Positions 11,436 to 22,394 of a DNA stretch of 64,000 nucleotides are shown one piece after another. Every line of letters starts with the position of its first letter. Position 1 is the stretch's first letter. The stretch spans positions 434,001-498,000 of the forward strand of contig CM066296.1 in assembly GCA_033816765.1 (NCBI GenBank), read 5' to 3'. The position numbers and the translations under genes are program-made. The notes under the pieces were generated by a model. It was not told where the DNA came from. It saw only the letters and a list, made by a program, of their open reading frames with translations, and made no database searches. This stretch comes from Nothopassalora personata (lineage: Eukaryota; Ascomycota; Dothideomycetes; Mycosphaerellales; Mycosphaerellaceae).

Positions 11436-12303
11436 GCTCAGAGAATGGCTGCATGGAAAAGGAGAGGATTCTCGTAGCCGACGCGATGGGGGATGCGACC
11501 TTGCTGTATCTGGGACTGGTCAGTAAGGAGACAATGAATGTCCATGCATTGGTTGGTGTTTGAACGGTTGTGGATGTGGTTTCACACAAGACAAGATTGG
11601 ATCGGAATGTAATTGTTGCGCCACGTGCGGTATGCGCGCGTCCAAGCACAAGCAAGCTTTGCTGTGGAATGGATGGGGCAAACAGCATTTCAGGTCTGCA
11701 CCTCCTCGCAAGCGTGTATGCTATGCGCTTTAGGGCAAGCAGTCTCTCACACACACGCCGTTCTTCTTTCACCTTGGCTCGTAGAGGTCGACATCAAAGA
11801 ATTCCTGCACGTCTCACTAATTGTCAGTGACCGCGGCATGAATGTGCTGTGCTGTATACATGTGCTGTCCGCTTCCGGCTGCAGAGGCACTGATGCAGTC
11901 CGCCGCATGCGACAAAGACATACAGATGTATTGTGAAGATCATGCTTGCGTGGTGCAATGTTATGACTACTCAACTTCCCTGCTGTCTGTGACTTTCTCT
12001 CGTACTTGCATCTTGAGGCTCTGCTCTGCTCTGCTCTGGTTCGCTCTGTGCTTCTCATCTTGGACTTGGGTCTGCTAGTCTACTGTTCGTCGTACGCTTG
12101 CCAACGAAGGACAAAGAAACGAACAGCACGAGACCAGACACTACCACTCCCTCAATCGCAGAGCCATCCATCACCAACCACACCACCATCACCGTGTCGA
12201 AACCGCAACCCTGGATCCAATCGAAACTCCAGTCTGGTTCCGCCGCCTCGCCACCGTCCCTCAAACTCCACCACAACAAATTCTCACGGCCTCCCCCTCA
12301 CTC
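11436..12303. other. Intergenic; CTCTG microsatellite
   Basis: This is the 3' region of the KH gene and the 5' leader of the BTB gene. A short tandem CTCTG run lies near 12017-12040. No coding sequence was recognised. Confidence 0.5.
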
Positions 12304-13567
12304 ATGGCCACAGCTCTCACGCCCCTAGGCCTCCCCGCCCTCGAAATGCCCTCACCCACCACGTCCGAAACTTCCTCAACCCAATCCACCGGCTCCACAG
12401 ATAACCACCAACACCGCCCCCTCACCACTCAAACATCACAAGGCGTACCCAACCCCGACCCCCCTTCCCGCCCCTGCCGCACCCACCGCGCTCCATCCCG
12501 TCCCAATCTCCGCACCGCGTTCAAGGATTTCACATCCTTCGCTACCGTCCTCGTTGGTGAGGAAGGCTCCAAAGCGAGACCGCTTACGCCATATCTCGTG
12601 CATAAGGAGCTGCTGGCCGGCGCGAGTCCCTTCTTCGCTGCGGCGTTGAATGGGAGTTTCGCGGAGGGATTGGAGCAGGTTGTCAGACTGCCCGAGGAGA
12701 AGCCGGAGACGTGGGAATGGTTTGTGCAGTGGCTTTATACGGGGGCGTTGACGGTGCAGCCGGTGGGAAGTGAGGTTTGGAGTGCAGGGCAGCAGCGGAC
12801 TAGGGGACATCCTGGCGGAGTTGCTCCGCCGCTAGGAGGGTGTTATGATTTGCATCTTGATGGGGACTTGAGGAATCAGCAGGGGAGTCCGAAGTACTTT
12901 TTGTTGTTGGAGTTGTATGCTTTGTCGGATAGGATGTTGACGACGCCGCTCAGCAATCATGTCTTGAGCACGATAGCGAGACTGTCGGAGCAGACGAATT
13001 CAGTGCCGACGCCGTCGGATACTTGGATCCTGTATGATGGGATCCGGGAGAGTGCGCCGTTGCGGAAATTGGTGTTGGACCTGTTTGCGTATAAGAAGAC
13101 GGACAAGCTGCTGGAGACTCACAAGGATGAGTGGCATCCCAGGTTCCTGAGGGAATTGGTTGTGAAGTGAGTACTCTGGGACAGCTGAGAGATCGCGAGT
13201 GGATGCTAATCCGGTGATACAGGTTGAAGAGACCGGGACCGGAGATGTTGGAGAGGCATTCTCTTGTGGCTTGGAGGCCGAGGAGCTGGAGTAGCTCGAA
13301 GGCTTGCGAGGGATGCAAGGAGATCCTGAGGCCGAATATCAGTGGAGATCGGTGTTGTGCTTGTGAGAAGGTAAGACTGCCGCCCAGAGCAGGATTCTGT
13401 CAGGTTGCTAACATCTGGTATCGCAGGCCTTCTGCTCGGAATGTGTTCGACGCCACGCTGGCGAAGGATGGACTCTGCCCAACGACGTTAGTGGATGCAA
13501 GCCGTGGGTAGGCAGAGGGATGTGCCAGAGATACCACGAACACAGCGAAGGTGAGGCGTGTGGGTGA
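12304..13567 (+). CDS. BTB/POZ domain protein with Cys-rich C-terminal tail
   Basis: Three exons, 12304-13166, 13223-13370 and 13427-13567, give 383 residues. Both introns (56 nt) have GTGAGT or GTAAGA donors, GCTAAT/GCTAAC branch sites and CAG acceptors, and phases match. After a Pro/Ser/Thr-rich leader of about 70 residues comes a BTB fold (about residues 73-150): FKDFTSFATVLVG, then HKELLAGASPFFAAAL and the WLYTG strand. BTB domains dimerise and often recruit cullin-3. The tail encoded by exons 2 and 3 holds paired cysteines (CEGC, CCAC, CSEC, plus three more) and looks zinc-binding. I do not recognise it as a named finger. It is convergent with the rhomboid gene; the stops are 116 bp apart. 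Confidence 0.82.
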
Positions 13568-13683
13568 CCGTCCGGTCGTCAGACTTTACGTTGCTGGCCG
13601 AGATTCCGGGTGCAGCATGCATAGCGGCGGTGTCTTGTTGGATTTGTATCGTACATGTAGAACATACAGGAAGGATCACTCCT

Positions 13684-14598
13684 CTACCTCCTTATGATCG
13701 CTCTCCTCAACATAGGCCAAACGCCACCATAGTTGCGTAGGTAAGAAAAGTAGTATGCTAGACCGAAGACTGCACCACCTATGTGGGCTGCGTGGCCAGT
13801 CCTGGTTTGGCCTCGGTCGAGGTAGTACGCGTCGATGCCGAAGTAAACGGCGGTTATTGCGAACAGAGGGATGTGGACGGGAATGAAGATGAATCTCAGA
13901 GGCGCAAACGGTAGGAGGCAAGTCGCGGTTCCTGCAAGTCCCATCACCAGGCCACTCGCTCCCAAGCTTCGTACGATAGTCCTAGTTCGCTCTCCTCCAA
14001 ACGCTCCCCAGATGTTTTTGGCTTGTGGCTGGTGTCGAGAACGCCGATGCCACAGACCTGCAAGAGATCCGACGAGGGCGCTGCCAAGTCCAGCCGCCAG
14101 AAGGTGGAAACCGCCAACACCGGCCTTGGCCACGAGGCCGCCGAAGGTGTATAGACCGAACATGTTGAAGGCAAAGTGATCAAGGTTGTCGTGGGAGAAA
14201 GCGCAGGTAAGGACGGTATAGTAGCGTCCCGCTTTGATGCTGTCAATAGAAGTCATGAAGTTGTCGGTCATGAATTGCAGCAGTCTCCCGTCCCTGGTGG
14301 CTTTGGCATACTGCCAGGTGGCGAAGACTGCGGAGTTGAGGCCGATGAGTGTCCATACGACTGTCATGGCCGAGCGGTAGGCGGGAGCTGCACGGCCATA
14401 CGTTGCGTAGGACCGGAAGAGGCTGGTGGCGGAGCGGCCTTGCGTTGATATTGTGCGGTGGCGCGGCCGTGATGTGAAGAATGGGGGGGTGTGCGTGTTG
14501 GACATGGTTCTGAAGGACCTTCGTGCTGAAGACTGGATCTGAGGATTGAGTGTTGGGAGAGGAAACCTCGGGAGACGGCTCGCCCGCAGTGTCAACAT
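13684..14598 (-). CDS. Rhomboid-family intramembrane serine protease, mitochondrial-type N-terminus
   Basis: The frame is open from further upstream, but the ATG at 14598 gives a 304-residue protein beginning MLTLRASRLPRF, a basic, acid-free leader typical of mitochondrial import. Six or so hydrophobic helices follow from about residue 95. The rhomboid hallmarks are present: HxxxNMF (HFAFNMF), the catalytic GASG with Ser215, and the His272 of HIGG in the last helix, with G-x-x-x-G spacing after it. Rhomboids cleave membrane proteins within the bilayer; mitochondrial members (Pcp1/PARL type) process Mgm1/OPA1-like substrates. Substrate assignment here is inference. It is divergent from DHH1 across about 0.9 kb. 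Confidence 0.85.
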   Translation of the reverse strand: MLTLRASRLPRFPLPTLNPQIQSSARRSFRTMSNTHTPPFFTSRPRHRTISTQGRSATSLFRSYATYGRAAPAYRSAMTVVWTLIGLNSAVFATWQYAKATRDGRLLQFMTDNFMTSIDSIKAGRYYTVLTCAFSHDNLDHFAFNMFGLYTFGGLVAKAGVGGFHLLAAGLGSALVGSLAGLWHRRSRHQPQAKNIWGAFGGERTRTIVRSLGASGLVMGLAGTATCLLPFAPLRFIFIPVHIPLFAITAVYFGIDAYYLDRGQTRTGHAAHIGGAVFGLAYYFSYLRNYGGVWPMLRRAIIRR

Positions 14599-15509
14599 GG
14601 CTGATGATTTTGGCGAAAAGGACGATGAGATGAGATGTGTGCGGTTTTGCCCTTGCCCTTGCCCTTGGTTGGACTTGGCCTTGCTGTTCGCTAATAAGCA
14701 GACCCACAGTTGTGGCACACAACAGGAACGGGGGGACACAACAGGAACGATCAGATCAAGCGGGAAGAGATGAAGAAGAGCGCTAGAATGCAAGTGAATG
14801 TCCACCGACCATGTCATCAATGGTTGTGGTTGTCTTATGCTTGTGGTTGGTTGTAGGAAGCTTGCGGCGGATCGTGAGTCGTGACGCTTGCGCCCCGTTC
14901 CAGAGATCAGCATTCCATTCCATTCGCTCGTTTCGACGTCAAAGCTCATGCTCCGGCTCAGGCTCAGGCTCAGGTCAGGATCAGGCTCAGGCTCAGGTTC
15001 ATGCGCATGCTGCCTCACATCAGATCTCCATTCATCATATTCCTCACCAACACTCACCAACACTCACCACCAAGTCACACTAGAGCGAAGTCCTCTTCTG
15101 CAGCTCTTCGCCAGCCTCAATCGCCGCTGCCACAACACCACAGCTGATCGCGCGCTGAAGTCGCAGACACTGCTACAATATCGTGCACCAGAACGAACTC
15201 ACCACCCACCCACCATCCACACAGCCACGCGCGTGAGCTGTCCAGCGTACATTCTCCAAGAGACAATCGCTGCCGTTCTCACCAACACGAACACCGATCA
15301 CGTCCTTCCTTCCGGCTCCCGCCGCTTGTCCTGTGCACATCCCAAGTGGAAGACACCACCACCACCACTCTCTCTCGGCCTGCCCGCATCTTGGCCTGGC
15401 GATAAAGGCGAGGCGCGTCCAGCACCGTCGAGTGCATACTCCCCCTCCTCCGATTCCACCCGCCTCCCACACACACCCCCCCACCCACACACACCAACTC
15501 CCTCACACA
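14599..15509. promoter_or_regulatory. Divergent promoter region of rhomboid and DHH1 genes
   Basis: The stretch of 911 bp lies between two divergent ATGs. It contains a GGCTCA-type tandem repeat and, close to DHH1, long C/A/T-rich pyrimidine tracts (about 15340-15505) typical of strongly expressed fungal genes. Open frames across it are low complexity. Confidence 0.5.
14953..15001. repeat. Imperfect GGCTCA hexanucleotide tandem repeat
   Basis: About eight imperfect copies of GGCTCA/GGTCA units lie head to tail. Read on the minus strand they would encode alternating Glu-Pro/Asp-Pro and Ser-Leu, an extension of the rhomboid frame that I judge untranslated. Confidence 0.7.
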
Positions 15510-17069
15510 ATGGCGGACGGGCTTGCGAACAAGCTCGAAGCGACCTCGCTAAACGACTCTACACAATCCGGCGACTGGAAGCAAGGCTTGACAGCGCCCG
15601 CGAAAGATGGCAGGCAGCAAACAGAGGATGTCACCGCGACGAAGGGCCTGGAATTCGAAGAGTTTTACCTGAAGAGAGAGCTCTTGATGGGCATATACGA
15701 AGCAGGGTTCGAGAAGCCCTCGCCCATCCAAGAAGAGACGATACCAGTCGCGCTATCGGGCCGCGATGTCCTCGCGCGAGCCAAGAACGGCACTGGGAAG
15801 ACGGCAGCCTTCGTCATACCTACACTCGAGCGCATCAACCCCAGGTCGGATAAGATTCAGGCTTTGCTCCTTGTGCCCACGAGAGAATTGGCCTTGCAGA
15901 CGTCGCAAGTGTGCAAGACCCTTGGAAAGCATCTCGGTGTCAACGTCATGGTCACCACGGGAGGAACGGGACTCCGCGACGACATTGTGCGACTCAATGA
16001 CCCCGTACACATAGTTGTCGGGACACCTGGTCGTATTTTGGACTTGGCTGGAAAGGGTGTCGCCGACCTGTCGGAAGCCAAGACTTTCGTCATGGATGAA
16101 GCCGACAAGTTGCTGTCGCCAGAATTCACAGTCACCATTGAGCAGCTGCTCAAGTTTCACCCCAAGGACCGGCAGGTCATGTTGTTTTCTGCCACCTTTC
16201 CCGTCGTCGTCAAGGATTTCAAAGACAAGCACATGAACGACCCTCATGAGATCAACCTCATGGACGAACTCACCCTGCGTGGTATTACCCAGTACTACGC
16301 CTTCGTGGACGAAAAGCAGAAGGTGCATTGCTTGAACACGCTTTTTAGCAGATTGCAAATCAACCAGTCCATCATTTTCTGCAACAGCACCACCAGAGTA
16401 GAGTTGCTGGCCAAGAAGATTACAGAGCTTGGATACTCTTGCTTCTACTCACACGCAAAGATGCTGCAACAGCACCGAAACCGCGTCTTCCACGACTTCC
16501 GCAACGGCGCCATGCGCAATCTTGTCTGCTCAGATCTCCTGACGCGTGGTATCGATATCCAAGCTGTCAACGTGGTCATCAACTTCGACTTTCCCAAGAA
16601 CGCCGAAACATATCTTCATCGTATCGGTCGCTCTGGGCGTTTTGGACATCTCGGTCTGGCTATCAACCTGATCAACTGGGATGATCGGTTCAACCTGTAC
16701 CGCATCGAACAGGAGCTTGGAACGGAGATTCAGCCTATCCCGCAATCCATTGACAAAAAGCTGTACGTTTACGACACACCCGAGAACATTCCTCGACCGA
16801 TCAACACGGCGCCACAACCGAGGCAGCAACAACAGCAGCAGCAGGCAGCGCAGAATGCTGGTAGACAGCAAGGGATAGGGTCCGACCTGCAGAACCCCGC
16901 CAACCGCACCGGTGGCTACGGCCGCGGCAGAGGAGGAGGCTATGGCAGAGGCCGTGGTGGACCTCGCAACGAGCAGAACGGCTTCCAGGGCCAACAGAGA
17001 CAGAGCGGCTACCAGCAGCGGCCTAATCAGCAGATGGCACCCGCTGGTCCTCCCGCGGCTCAGGCTTAG
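15510..17069 (+). CDS. DHH1: DEAD-box RNA helicase Dhh1 (DDX6 family)
   Basis: This is a cytoplasmic ATP-dependent RNA helicase that promotes decapping and translational repression in P-bodies, with partners Dcp2, Pat1 and Not1. The ATG at 15510 (context CACAATGG) gives 519 residues. All DEAD motifs are visible: Q motif PSPIQEE, motif I AKNGTGKT near residue 90, [16 protein letters not shown] at about 196, SAT at about 227, IIFCNST, RGID, and [13 protein letters not shown] near 370. The last is characteristic of the Dhh1/Ste13/DDX6 subgroup. The C-terminus is a Gln-rich run followed by [11 protein letters not shown] repeats, as in filamentous-fungal Dhh1. No intron is needed. Confidence 0.95.
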   Translation: MADGLANKLEATSLNDSTQSGDWKQGLTAPAKDGRQQTEDVTATKGLEFEEFYLKRELLMGIYEAGFEKPSPIQEETIPVALSGRDVLARAKNGTGKTAAFVIPTLERINPRSDKIQALLLVPTRELALQTSQVCKTLGKHLGVNVMVTTGGTGLRDDIVRLNDPVHIVVGTPGRILDLAGKGVADLSEAKTFVMDEADKLLSPEFTVTIEQLLKFHPKDRQVMLFSATFPVVVKDFKDKHMNDPHEINLMDELTLRGITQYYAFVDEKQKVHCLNTLFSRLQINQSIIFCNSTTRVELLAKKITELGYSCFYSHAKMLQQHRNRVFHDFRNGAMRNLVCSDLLTRGIDIQAVNVVINFDFPKNAETYLHRIGRSGRFGHLGLAINLINWDDRFNLYRIEQELGTEIQPIPQSIDKKLYVYDTPENIPRPINTAPQPRQQQQQQQAAQNAGRQQGIGSDLQNPANRTGGYGRGRGGGYGRGRGGPRNEQNGFQGQQRQSGYQQRPNQQMAPAGPPAAQA

Positions 17070-17988
17070 GGCTCGAGCCTCGACTTGACCTATCTGGGGC
17101 GATCTGTAGGAGTATGCTTGGCGTTTTGGGTGCAGTTTTCAAGAAAGGCAGGCAGGCTGCTGGGCGGCGAGCCAGCTGGAGTTTTTGATGGGCATGACTG
17201 ACGATACCCGGTTCTTAAGCTCCGGCGTGTTGACGTTTCCGATCGAGATGTGGTTCTGCGGCCTGATGACCTGGCTGGTGTGCTACTGCATAGCTTTCCC
17301 TTTTCTCGACGTCTCTCTCCTGGACTCTGTTGTGTACTGCGCCACAGGACCCGCGCGACTCCCAGCACAATATCATATTCACCTTCGACATACTACACCA
17401 CCACCCGACGACAACGGCAAACGACAATATTGGTACTTTCATCGATTCTGACGACCCACAGGATTGAACATCGACAACTGCAATCACAGCTTCTGCTTGT
17501 GGATCAAGCTGGCCATATTGCGCTCAAGCGAGCGCTACCGTACAGGCTCACACGACCATGTTGATCACATCTTCTTCACTCGTTCAGAAGATGCACGATC
17601 AGTCTATGCTACGACCATCTGGAAGCCCCTCTTTACCTTGCGCACTTTATGGTAGAAGGGACCACCACGTCAAACACACTGGTTCCTCTGGCCGCTGGAG
17701 CAAGGAGGCGGCAGATGGTTGGACTGCCTAGTAGAAAGAAATGAGAAAACCTTTTTGAGGACATGATTGAGACTCAGTTCATGGGATAGGTACGAGTCTC
17801 CTTTGAGCAGACTGGCCGGCCCTCATGTAGAATGCTCAATGCAAATACACTCCTCTCCTCAGTCTTCAGCATTCCAACCTTTGACACGGTTTCTCATCGC
17901 GACCACGATCTCAACGATCAACGTGAGAAGCACCATAAAGTAGACAACATGTCGATGCTGCTTTACACGCGTGCCAATACTTCCACCC
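17070..17988. other. Intergenic between convergent DHH1 and TauD genes
   Basis: This holds the two 3' regions. Several short open frames exist, but none has family features. Nothing else was seen. Confidence 0.5.
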
Positions 17989-19222
17989 CTAAGCCCTCCT
18001 CAACGCCTCAGCTCTCGAACTCGAATTCGGATCTAAATAAGGCGCCTCGCCAATCCCCACAGCACGGTTTCCAAACCTCTCACCCAGTCCATCGTAATCG
18101 AACGTCGCAGTATGGAACACACTCCGATTATCCCAGATTGCTGTCTCACACGTTAGCCCAAGGTCACCCCCCTCTCATCAGCAACCCCTCTCCTCCCGAC
18201 CATCAAAACTCACCAATATCGTTCTCATTCCTCCACTTAAACCTCACAGTCAGATCATGGTTCTCATAAATGACCCTCTTGAACTTGGCGAGCAGCTCCT
18301 CCGACTCGTCTGGATGCAGTTCATTAATCCGTTTCGGAAAGGGACCAAGGGCGTAAACACTCTTCCACCCCGTCACGGGATTAGTCCGCACCACGGGGTG
18401 CACCGCCGATAATTCTCCGCCGACGTTCTGCGCGCTGCCGCGCGGGGCCGTGTAGATTTTCACCTTGGCGGGATCCGCGGCGGCCGCTTTGAGGAAGCCG
18501 TCGCCGCTGAAGGTGGCGGTTAGGGTCTCGAGGAAGTTCTGGTAGGCGGGGGAGAAGCGGTCGAAGATGTCGTAGCCGCTGGCCCAGAGCGTGTCGCCGC
18601 CGGTTTGGGGGAGTTGGGTGAGGCGGAGGGAGGTGTAGTCGGCGGGGATGGGCTCGAATTGGATGTCTGAGTGCCATTGGGCGGCGTCGTAGCGGCGCTT
18701 GTGGGCTTGCAGCTCGTGTTTGAAGAGTTGTTTTCGGTGCTCGGAGCTGATGTGGCTGATTTCGTGGTCGCCGACGCCGAATTCGGAGGTGTTGTTGAAG
18801 ACGGGGTGGATGTGGAGGGTGGAGTCGCTGGGTTTGCCGGTGAGTTGTCCCAACTTGTGGACCAGGTGCTTTTGGAGGTGGTTGGTGAGGTTGTCCTGGG
18901 CGCGGAAGAAGACGACGCCGCGTTCGGAGACTGTGAGGGAGGTCAGTCGGTTGGTGATGGGGTATGGGGGTGGGGATTGGGGATTGGGGGTCTGACTGGT
19001 GATTGCGAGGTCACGGAGGAGTTCATCGGCGTTTGGGGCATTGATCAAGTCGTCTACGATGTTGACGCCTAGGAACTCGCGACCGATGGCTGGGGTTGTG
19101 TCTTCATATTTGAAGCTGTCCAAGGCACCAGTCTGCTTCAATGGCTCTGGGTGTGAAGCTTTGCTCTTGAGTGGAGAGTCATGAATGGGGGGGAGCTGGT
19201 CAGAAAGAATGCCGGGTGCCAT
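17989..19222 (-). CDS. TauD/TfdA-family Fe(II)/2-oxoglutarate dioxygenase
   Basis: Two exons, 19222-18214 and 18140-17989, give 386 residues. The 73-nt intron has a GTGAGT donor and a GAGACAG acceptor. Splicing restores the motif WDNRSVFHTATFDYDG that the unspliced frame lacks. The iron ligands are His184 and Asp186 (WHSDIQFEP) and distal His346; Arg358 or Arg362 would bind 2-oxoglutarate. Enzymes of this family hydroxylate sulfonates such as taurine, or alkyl sulfates, releasing sulfite or sulfate. The exact substrate cannot be read from sequence. Start choice: ATG at 19222 (MAPGILSDQLPP); the frame extends 25 codons further without a better start. It is convergent with DHH1. Confidence 0.88.
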
Positions 19223-19653
19223 TGTGTCAAGATGGGTCAAAGCAGTGTCTCTCACATGTACAGTAGAACAGAACAGACGAGACCACCTACGTCCCAAACA
19301 AACCCTACATATCTATTTATCAACAACGTCGTGGATACATATGTGGGGGCACGGCACGCATATCAAGCACGCCATCTGATAGCTGCATGACAAACACAGA
19401 TCAACGATTCGCACGGCACATGGTTACCGCGTGCTCGCTACAGTCAATCATCCGTGATATCACACCTCCTGTATGCGCAGGACGACATGCCATCTCTTTA
19501 TGTTCCGTCTTCTTCATGAGCCTTAGAACTGTAGCACTAGTTTTAGTTAGAAGATACTGCCCAAAGCTCTCGTCTTGGCCATGTTGCCGCTGACAATTGC
19601 ATATTATGCTTTTGCAGCAGTAGTTCTATCGAAACAGCCCAGCAGTCGATGAC
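19223..19653. promoter_or_regulatory. Divergent upstream region of the TauD and F-box-like genes
   Basis: About 430 bp between divergent starts; the actual ATG of the right-hand gene may be further in. No specific element was identified. Confidence 0.4.
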
Positions 19654-20913
19654 ATGACCTCCATATCTCCAAACTACCAACACCAACGCCGCAGCAGAGC
19701 CAATCATTGCAGTCACTCTCGCATCCTTCGGGCTTTGCATATCATATATCGTACATACGTGTTGATGGCCACCTCGCCGAACGACTTCCTGTTCCAACCA
19801 GCAATGGCCACTCACAGTCACAGATGGACGCGCGAGCAGGCTCTGCGCGTCCGAGAGAACGCCCGCCGTAGCAACAACGATGCCGACTACGCCGCATCGG
19901 CAGATCTCGCCGAGGACGATGAAATGTTGACCTTCAAAAAGAAAGCCGACAGGAAGAGGCCGGTCTGGGAGCCTGCACCGAAGAGTGCTAACGCTGTCCT
20001 CGCCAATATCGAGACTGGCCCAAGCAGTGAGGAGGATGCCATGAACTCACTGCTTCGGCAAGGGTGCCGTTGGCCTCCCAAGCACTATCGGAAAGATCAT
20101 GAGTGTCGAATTCCAGCACTGCGACTGGAGGCTTTGCGGCACATCAAGCGCTGGAAGAAGGCCCGTCCGATCTTGGAGCTCATGATGGATAAACTTCCAG
20201 ATGAGCTCAATCTGCTCATTCTGCAGCATGTCGTACTCGACACGCAGAAGCATCTGCACTTCAAGCGACAAGATGAGCCACGTCGACTTACTGACCAAGC
20301 AAGCTTGCTGCTGGGCAGATGGGAAGGCGTCGACCCGCTCATCCCCTTGGCGGAACAAGCAATCCTTGAAAATACCATCGTCAAGTGCGACGTTGAGTTT
20401 CAGCGAGCAGCGACTGGTCCAGAGAAGATAGCTGTTCTCCCTACTCTGGTAAGAAGTCTACCACATCCCATCCGGCATCTACAACTGCAACTCCGATTCG
20501 AGATACCTGCAGGTCGCCAAAAATACCCAGCGGCAATATACACCGCAACATCTGGCATGGCGTCGCTCTATTCTCAGTTGCCTAGCTTGCGATCACTCCA
20601 TCTTCTGATGCTCATCGAATTGAGCCATGCGCCAAGAGATCCTCATCGCGGTGGCGGAAGCCCTCCAATCTTGAGAACGTGTCGCAAGGGCTTCAGCGGC
20701 GAAAGCACTTTCTTGCAGGCCATCGCAGATCTCGTCGATGCGGCAAGGACTGCTCGGCCCGGGATCACGACTACTATTGAGATCAGGTACGATCATGAAT
20801 ACCAGTGGTATTCGCCGCCAATGTGGAAGCCATTGCCTGGTATCATGAGCGTTGAGGCCGGGGCGTTGTCGGCTACAGACGTGGTTCGCGAAGCGGAAAT
20901 GAAGTGGGCATGA
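19654..20913 (+). CDS. F-box-like hypothetical protein
   Basis: The open frame gives 419 residues from the first ATG. ATGs at 19765 (MATSPNDFLFQ) or 19804 (MATHSHRW) are equally possible and would remove a basic leader. The N-terminal third is charged (RTREQ-like, DDEMLTFKKKADRKRP). At about residues 175-195 it reads MMDKLPDELNLLILQHVV, which fits the F-box-like start (LPxEL then hydrophobics) common in lineage-specific fungal proteins. The C-terminal half has Leu-rich stretches (LPSLRSLHLLMLIEL) that could be a recognition region. F-box proteins normally link Skp1-Cul1 ubiquitin ligases to targets. No named family was recognised. Confidence 0.6.
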   Translation: MTSISPNYQHQRRSRANHCSHSRILRALHIIYRTYVLMATSPNDFLFQPAMATHSHRWTREQALRVRENARRSNNDADYAASADLAEDDEMLTFKKKADRKRPVWEPAPKSANAVLANIETGPSSEEDAMNSLLRQGCRWPPKHYRKDHECRIPALRLEALRHIKRWKKARPILELMMDKLPDELNLLILQHVVLDTQKHLHFKRQDEPRRLTDQASLLLGRWEGVDPLIPLAEQAILENTIVKCDVEFQRAATGPEKIAVLPTLVRSLPHPIRHLQLQLRFEIPAGRQKYPAAIYTATSGMASLYSQLPSLRSLHLLMLIELSHAPRDPHRGGGSPPILRTCRKGFSGESTFLQAIADLVDAARTARPGITTTIEIRYDHEYQWYSPPMWKPLPGIMSVEAGALSATDVVREAEMKWA

Positions 20914-22394
20914 TCATTGATAAAGGAGCGAATCGTATACCCTCCACGTCCATGCTGTAGAAAGACACTGGAAGATGATGTCCGGATAGGAGCAGAATTA
21001 GCCTGCACATCGAGTCGGCCAGCCTCTTGCTTCGATCGCTTTCGATCCAAATCCCATCCGCTTCATTGTTTCTCGTTCCATATCTGTATCACTGCCGCTG
21101 CCTTCCACATTCACAAGACATATAGCTCAGAACCATGCCGAGTGCACCACAGCTGTCTGGCTGACCTCGCAAAGGAGCAAGATGCCAAGCCAGCAACCGC
21201 ACTCCCAGTCATCGCAGCTCCAGTGCCCACGACCTTCGATCTTGACTTATCCTTAGAGCAAAATCTCCCCTGGACATATGCAACGGATCTAGGCGCTGCA
21301 GCAGCGTGCTGAACTGGTACCACAGTCCGCCTGGGAGTCCTCACGAAGTGCGAACCATCCACCAAAAGTCATCAGCATCGCATAAAGCCCTCCAGCGCAA
21401 GAAGATGATACTCTCGACACAGCCCCAACAAAAAGCTCCCAGAACGCGATCCCTTGGCTCTGCTGCCGGCAGTCCACGCAGTCACGCACTCCAACGTGCT
21501 CAGCTACATGACTAACTCCGCCCAACAACCTCCATCGAATCCTTCAGGCTTCAACAAAGGTCAAGAAGAGTCTCCCCCACCCCCCACCCCCCACCCCCCT
21601 TCCCATCTCCAGCCACGCAAAAGTCCATCGAACTCGAGGTACAGAAATCCAGTGACAGAGCACGCAGGCCCATGAGTCGAATGAGAACTACTTTCTAGCG
21701 TACAGCAAAAAGTCGCAAGTCCCGCGCTATACCATAGAATCCAGCCGCCCAGGGCATGTGCTGTCTATCCCCAGCTACTACAAGCACGAGAATTCGTGTC
21801 CCTGACAATGCCTCCAGCGGACTTCGAACAGCGACACGATCCAGATTGGCGGCGATCCTGGGCGGAATTGTGCTGCCGGTTCACGTGTACGAGCGTCGCA
21901 CTGCATGTAACGTGACGATCGCGAATAGTGCCACAAGCTCTGCTTCCCACTGCACACAGACAGACTAGTATAAGTGATGAATGAGGTGACTTGGAAGTGC
22001 ATGGCGTGGCAAAATCAGTCAGAGGAGAAGAAGTCCGCCGAGTACCGTACTCGGACACTCAAAGCGGAACGTTACAGTCGTGACAGACTCCCTTCTCTAC
22101 ATGGATCAGAAACAGGTCTGAGTGCTTGAAGGCGAATCAAGGCATGACAAAAATACCGCAATGCTCATGCCTCTCTACTAATATACATATATATCAAACA
22201 TCCCATTTCATGCCATTCCAATCCACATCAAGATATCAACATGCTGTCCCCGCCAAGCAATTGTAGATGCCACCAATATCCCGTGCTTGCAAATAATCAA
22301 TAGTTCAAACATGGACGACCAGCGTACCTGTGCACATCAGTAAGCTGCCCGTGTCCTTCGAGCTGGGGTTGTACTCACGACCTAGATCAAGGTC
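20914..22394. other. Intergenic, about 1.5 kb
   Basis: No gene was recognised. It contains a C-rich low-complexity run at about 21568-21605 (CCCCCCACCCCC type) and an AT-rich segment near 22180-22200. Open frames on both strands lack protein character. Confidence 0.5.
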
